Shown here piece by piece: positions 59,999-64,000 of a stretch of DNA of 64,000 bases. The stretch comes from Pikeienuella litoralis (lineage in GTDB: Bacteria > Pseudomonadota > Alphaproteobacteria > Rhodobacterales > Rhodobacteraceae): contig NZ_JBBHER010000002.1 of the NCBI RefSeq assembly GCF_037646705.1, forward strand, positions 248,001-312,000, written 5' to 3'. The notes under the pieces were generated by a model. It was not told the origin of the DNA, did not search any database, and saw only the letters and a list, made by a program, of their open reading frames with translations. The translations under genes were made by a program, and so were the position numbers. Each line of letters opens with the position of its first letter. Positions within the stretch are counted from its first letter, which is position 1.

Positions 59999-62158
59999 AT
60001 GATAGTACAGTCATCTGGCGGGGCTGAGGATGGCGTGTCCAGGGTGCTTCGCTGGGCCTGGCGATGGAAATACACCGTGGTTATTCCCATTGCGCTCGGC
60101 GTGTTTCTCTCGGTCGCGACATATGGCTACGTTCCAGATCAATACATGTCGCAGGCGGTTCTCGTGATGGACGTGCGCCATCGGCAGGTGTTGCCGGGCG
60201 AGTCGTTCGTCTCGCAACTGCCGAAGGAGAATCCGGTCGTGAAGACCGAGCTGGACATCATTTCTTCGCGAAACACCGCCGCGCATGTCATGAGCCTTCT
60301 CGCGGATCGCGGCGTCGATCTGGTGGAGCCGTCCCGGAAAATCAATCCGGTGGTCCTGCTGGTCCGATCTGTCGTCGACATGGTCGGCGCCTCCATCGCG
60401 GCGGCGCGATCGCTCGACGAGAGGCCGCCGGAAGCCGCGCCGGCGGCGCGGGATCCACGCGCCAGTCTCGACGATCTTCTGGCGGGTCTGCGGGTCTCCA
60501 ACGACGGCAGATCCTACACGATCTTCATCGAATACGTCTCGCCCGACCCGGTGTTCGCGGCTGAGGCCGCCAACGCCTTCGCGGACGCGTATCTGGAGAA
60601 GCAGGTCGCAATCTATGACGACGCGGCCGCCCGCGCGCGCGATTTTCTGGGTCCCCGGGTCGAAAGTCTCCGCGCCCAGCTCGAGGAGACGGAACGGAGA
60701 CGTCAATCGCGTCGGCGGGCGGCCGGGCTGAGCCCGGATGGGGAAAAGTCGCTGCTGGTGCAGCGGCTCGCCGATCTCAGCTCTGAACTTGCGTCGGTCC
60801 GGGCGGCGATCGCAGAGGCGAGCGCGCGCCTCGACACCGCGAGAGACGCCACGCCCGCCGCGGGCACCAGCGTCGACTCTCCGCAGATCCAGGCCCTGGA
60901 GGCGGAGAAATCCAGACTGGAGCGCGAGCGGGCCAATCTTGTCGAACAGGGCGCCTTGAAGAGCCGGGATCTGTCGGAGATCGAACTGGGGCTCGGCGCC
61001 GTCGATGAACAGATCGAGGAAGAATTCCAGAGAATTCTCGGGCGCCTCGCCCAGGAGATCGTCGTGCAGGAGCGCAAGAAGGCGATCCTTGAGGCGGAGA
61101 TCGAAAAGATGCGCGAGGCGTTGGAGCGGAACGCCAGCGCCGTGATCGAGGTGGCGCAGCTCGACCGTGAAGTGGAGGCCTCCAGCACGATCTACGAGAG
61201 CTTCCTGTCGCGCTACAAGGAGACGATCGAGCAGCAAGGCATCGCGGTTCCGGACGCGCGGTTGATCTCGGCCGCCGAGCCGGGAACGCCCGATGGCGGC
61301 GGAAGACTGGCGAAATGGCTGATCGCCGGCTTCGTCATCGGCGCCGCGGTCGGCGGAACCGGCGCGCTGGGCCGCAGCGCGCTCGAAGCGCGCAAGGCGA
61401 GCCCGGAAGGCGTCGCCGCCGAAACCGGAGCGGCGATATTCGGGTTCCTGCCCCGGCTCTCCGCGGCGAAGGCGCGCCGGGCCGGCGCCGCCGCGCTCGA
61501 TCTCAGGTCGGCGTGGGGGGCGGCGCTGGCCCTGATCCAGATGAACTCCCTGTTGCCGCTCGAGGACGGATCGTGCTCCGTCGTCGTCGTCACCTCGGTC
61601 GCGAAGGGCGACGGAAAGACCACCGTGGCGATCGGGCTCGCGCAGGCCCTCGCGGCGTCGGGGGCGCGCGCGCTCTTGATCGATTGCGACGCGCGGAGGC
61701 CGCAGATTCCGCCGCGTCTCGGCCTCGCCGCTCAGGCCGGGCGCGCCGGGGCGGCGCCCGACGAGGCGGCGCTCTCGCCCGAGACCCTCCAGCGGGCGCC
61801 CTGGGGCTGCGATGTCCTGTCGCTCGCGGACGCCGACGCGCCGAGGCCCTTCGCTTTCACCGGCCGCCGGCTCAAGACGCTGATCAAGGAGGCGCGCGCG
61901 CGCTACGACGTCGTCATCCTCGATAGTCCGGCCATGGGCGACCATCCCGAGGTGACGCATCTCGCGGCCATCGCGGATCTCGCCATCCATGTGGTGCGCT
62001 GGCCCCGGTCGCGCATGTCCGAGGTCCGCTTCGCGCTCGGGCAGTTGGCGACGGTCATCCCGATGCGGCGCGTCGGGGTCGTGTTCGCCCGCCTGGATCG
62101 CGGCTGCCGGCAGTATCGGTTCACGCAGCGCGACCCCGGCCAGGCGAGGGAGGTCTGA
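59999..62158 (+). CDS. Exopolysaccharide co-polymerase with BY-kinase-like domain (Wzc/ExoP-like)
   Basis: This 719-residue protein has an N-terminal Wzz domain with membrane helix (YTVVIPIALGVFLSVATYGY), a long coiled-coil periplasmic part, a second helix (WLIAGFVIGAAVGGTGAL) and a C-terminal ATPase. The Walker motifs are KGDGKTT near residue 537, LLIDCDARRP and VVILDSPA. The usual C-terminal tyrosine cluster is missing: only one Tyr (CRQYRFTQ) is near the end. ATG 59999 follows a run of G residues; ATG 59972 is an alternative. It works with the Wza-like protein encoded next to control chain length and export. Confidence 0.88.
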   Translation: MIVQSSGGAEDGVSRVLRWAWRWKYTVVIPIALGVFLSVATYGYVPDQYMSQAVLVMDVRHRQVLPGESFVSQLPKENPVVKTELDIISSRNTAAHVMSLLADRGVDLVEPSRKINPVVLLVRSVVDMVGASIAAARSLDERPPEAAPAARDPRASLDDLLAGLRVSNDGRSYTIFIEYVSPDPVFAAEAANAFADAYLEKQVAIYDDAAARARDFLGPRVESLRAQLEETERRRQSRRRAAGLSPDGEKSLLVQRLADLSSELASVRAAIAEASARLDTARDATPAAGTSVDSPQIQALEAEKSRLERERANLVEQGALKSRDLSEIELGLGAVDEQIEEEFQRILGRLAQEIVVQERKKAILEAEIEKMREALERNASAVIEVAQLDREVEASSTIYESFLSRYKETIEQQGIAVPDARLISAAEPGTPDGGGRLAKWLIAGFVIGAAVGGTGALGRSALEARKASPEGVAAETGAAIFGFLPRLSAAKARRAGAAALDLRSAWGAALALIQMNSLLPLEDGSCSVVVVTSVAKGDGKTTVAIGLAQALAASGARALLIDCDARRPQIPPRLGLAAQAGRAGAAPDEAALSPETLQRAPWGCDVLSLADADAPRPFAFTGRRLKTLIKEARARYDVVILDSPAMGDHPEVTHLAAIADLAIHVVRWPRSRMSEVRFALGQLATVIPMRRVGVVFARLDRGCRQYRFTQRDPGQAREV

Positions 62159-62162
62159 CGCG

Positions 62163-63425
62163 ATGCGATGTTCAAACCGGCTTGCGGCGGCGGCGCGCCG
62201 CCGAATCCACGGCTCCACGCGGGCTCCGGCGATCGGCATGGCCCTGGCCGCGCTCTGTCTTCTGATCGGGAGCGCGGGCGCCGAAGAGAAGATCTACCAT
62301 GTCCATCAGGGCGATCGCATCGCGATCTCGATCTATGGCGCGCCCGATCAGTCAGGCGAATATGCGGTCAATATCGACGGGACGCTGACCCATCCTCTGG
62401 CGGGGGACGTGGACGCGGTCGGGCGGAGCATCGCCGAACTGCGCGCCGCTCTCGCGGAGCGGCTCGGCGCCTATCTGCCAAGCCCCACGCTCGCCGTCAG
62501 CATCGCCGCCTACGCCCCGGTCTTCATCGTCGGCGATGTTCAGAACAGCGGCGAGTACGTCTTCCGGCCGGGGATGACCGCGCTGCAGCTTCTCGCGATG
62601 TCCGGCGGGCCGCTGCGCGAGATCCGCCCCGAGCGGGATGGCGGCCTGGCGATCATCACGGCGGAGCGGGATTTCGCCGATCTGTCGCTGCGGCTGTTCG
62701 GCGACGAGGTGGCGATGACCCGGTTCAGGGCCGAGATCGGCTCCGGGGCGTTCTCCGTCGACACGCCGCCGCCGGCGGTCGTCGCGCATGCGGACGCGGA
62801 GTTCATCGTCGAGAATGAGCGTCGCCTGTTCGAGCTTCGCCGCGAAGCCCGCCTCTCCGAGGATCGCGGACTGGCGGCGCAGGGCGAGAGTTACGGAAAC
62901 GAGATCAAGTTGCTTGAAGAGAGCATCGCTCTCCACGATGACGAGCTGAGGCTTCTTGCGGAAGACGTGCGGGCGGCCAAGCAGCTTGTCGAGCGCGGGC
63001 TCTCCACGCCGGCGCGGCTTCGGGACATCCAGCGGACGCAATCCGCGACGCGCCGCGACGCGCTCGACCTTCAGGCCGCCCTCGCGCGGGCCCGGCAGGG
63101 CCGCCTCGACGTCGAGCGGCGAAGGAACGCGGCGGCGGCGGCGTTCCGGAGCGCCGCGGGCGACGGATTGCGGCAGACGGAGCTCAAGGTCGCCTCGTTG
63201 CGGCTGGCGCTCGACGCCGTCCGGAAGTCCCTCGCGACCTATGCCGCGGCGCCCGATCCGGCGCGCGCCGCCGCGCGCCCACCCGAGCCGGAGCTGAGCG
63301 TCCTTCGCTCGGGCGATGACGGGCTGGTGGAGCGGACCGTATCGGAAAGCGCTCCTCTGGAGCCCGGAGACGTCCTTCGGGTCGCGCGGCGGCCCGCGGC
63401 CAGCCTCAGCCAGCGGGCGCAGTGA
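62163..63425 (+). CDS. Polysaccharide export protein (Wza-like) with coiled-coil region
   Basis: This 420-residue protein has a Sec signal with a long basic n-region (hydrophobic GMALAALCLLIGSAGA), a Poly_export domain (YHVHQGDRIAISIYG to about 115), an SLBB segment (VFIVGDVQNSGEYVFRPGMT) and a long helical coiled-coil domain (about 215-370). No lipobox Cys is placed for lipidation. It is probably an outer-membrane or periplasmic export component. GAGGGAGG precedes ATG 62163, four bases after the wzc stop. Confidence 0.85.
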   Translation: MRCSNRLAAAARRRIHGSTRAPAIGMALAALCLLIGSAGAEEKIYHVHQGDRIAISIYGAPDQSGEYAVNIDGTLTHPLAGDVDAVGRSIAELRAALAERLGAYLPSPTLAVSIAAYAPVFIVGDVQNSGEYVFRPGMTALQLLAMSGGPLREIRPERDGGLAIITAERDFADLSLRLFGDEVAMTRFRAEIGSGAFSVDTPPPAVVAHADAEFIVENERRLFELRREARLSEDRGLAAQGESYGNEIKLLEESIALHDDELRLLAEDVRAAKQLVERGLSTPARLRDIQRTQSATRRDALDLQAALARARQGRLDVERRRNAAAAAFRSAAGDGLRQTELKVASLRLALDAVRKSLATYAAAPDPARAAARPPEPELSVLRSGDDGLVERTVSESAPLEPGDVLRVARRPAASLSQRAQ

Positions 63426-64000
63426 GGCGAGGCGCGTCGCGTCCGGGCGCGTGCTCGGCGCGGGAGAGCCAGTGCGCGTGCAGGTCGCTCACGCCCTGTT
63501 TGAGCGGAATGCGCGGCCGCCAGCCGAGCGCCCAGAGGCGTGACGCGTCGATCCTCTTGCGCGGCGCGCCGTCCGGTTTCGAGCGGTCGAAGACAATCTC
63601 GCCGTCGAAACCGGCCACATCGGCGATCATGCGCGCGAGATCGCCGATCGAGATTTCTTCGCCCGAGCCGATATTCATCAGCTCCTCGCCCTCATAGGTC
63701 TCCGCCAGGAAGACGCAGGCTTCCGCGAGATCGTCGACATGCAGGAATTCCCGCAGCGGCGCGCCGCTGCCCCAGATCGTGACCGTCCTGTCTCCGGCGC
63801 GGGCCGCTTCGGCGAACCGCCGGACCAGCGCCGGCATCACATGCGAGGTCTCCGCGTCGAAATTGTCGTTGGGTCCGTAGAGATTGGTGGGCATGAGGCC
63901 GATGAACCGGCGGCCATGCTGGCGGCTGAAGAACTGCGCGAGCTTGAGCGCGGCGACCTTGGCGACCGCATAGCCTTCGTTGGTCGGCTCGAAAGGTCCG
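63406..64000 (-). CDS. fcl: Partial GDP-L-fucose synthase-like SDR (N-terminus off window)
   Basis: The frame is open to the right end of the window. The visible part has YAVAK (Tyr-x3-Lys), MPTNLYGPNDNFD and RDVTIWGSGAPLREFLHVDD-type sequence (TIWGSGAPLREFLHVDD), the hallmarks of GDP-fucose synthases that act on GDP-4-keto-6-deoxymannose. The apparent first ATG at 63894 is internal. Its 3' end overlaps the export gene by 20 bp tail to tail. The partner GMD dehydratase is not in the window. Confidence 0.88.
   Translation of the reverse strand, partial: GPFEPTNEGYAVAKVAALKLAQFFSRQHGRRFIGLMPTNLYGPNDNFDAETSHVMPALVRRFAEAARAGDRTVTIWGSGAPLREFLHVDDLAEACVFLAETYEGEELMNIGSGEEISIGDLARMIADVAGFDGEIVFDRSKPDGAPRKRIDASRLWALGWRPRIPLKQGVSDLHAHWLSRAEHAPGRDAPRLTAPAG

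Noticed and set aside
60011..62239. Open frame of 742 codons on the minus strand
   Set aside because: It is antisense to the Wzc-like gene, extremely Arg-rich and without motifs.
1..64000. CRISPR array, rRNA operon or insertion sequence
   Set aside because: No regularly spaced repeats, no rRNA sequence and no transposase were seen on either strand.

Overview
The window is a GC-rich, densely coded bacterial chromosome segment. The class I PHA synthase with a FabI-type reductase and a MaoC-PTA fusion, the GntR/TetR/LysR-controlled ABC-transporter catabolic operons and the exopolysaccharide genes suggest an alphaproteobacterium, possibly Rhodobacterales or a relative. This placement is an inference from gene content and codon bias.

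Layout. (1) Positions 1-2361 are the end of an integrated element: a truncated gene resembling family A DNA polymerases and a tyrosine recombinase that starts 25 bp from the 3' end of tRNA-Ser(GCU). The rest of the element lies left of the window. A gene-poor stretch with an XRE-like remnant leads to tRNA-Ser(GGA) at 3336-3425. (2) Positions 3828-16824 form a catabolic island: HpcH/HpaI aldolase, alpha/beta hydrolase, enolase-superfamily enzyme and GntR/FCD regulator, then divergently an M81/MlrC protein, a 2-hydroxyacid dehydrogenase and a five-gene Dpp/Opp-type ABC importer. Nearly identical GTATACGAT(C/A)ATAC operators sit at two promoters. (3) Positions 17248-31843 hold TetR, LysR, an FAD oxidoreductase, a LIV-type ABC importer, AMACR-like racemase, acyl-CoA dehydrogenase, CoA-transferase, substrate-binding protein, acyl-CoA ligase and a second, paralogous TetR: uptake and CoA-dependent breakdown of an unknown carboxylic acid. 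A GH105 hydrolase at 31980-33023 carries the same operator as the LIV operon.

(4) Positions 33324-43403 hold a spermidine-synthase-like methyltransferase, a YhiI-RbbA-YhhJ type ABC exporter, and a PHA-linked operon (PhaC, FabI, MaoC-PTA fusion without acetate kinase). PhaR-like palindromes lie between exporter and phaC. (5) Positions 43507-64000 are an exopolysaccharide locus that runs off the right end: sugar-nucleotide genes (PIG-L deacetylase, cytidylyltransferase, C-methyltransferase, RmlC, DUF4910 peptidase-like protein, two SDR enzymes), Wzx flippase, GT2, pyruvyl transferase, GT4, class III aminotransferase, DUF4038 hydrolase, Crp/Fnr and LuxR-type regulators, Wzc-like co-polymerase and Wza-like export protein. 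No Wzy polymerase and no sugar 4,6-dehydratase is visible.

The most notable points are the shared TetR operator tying a GH105 hydrolase to an acyl-CoA pathway, the GntR operator pair, the candidate C-methyl-sugar module with a DUF4910 protein, and the receiver-like LuxR protein without its phospho-acceptor Asp. No CRISPR array, toxin-antitoxin pair or obvious defence island was seen.
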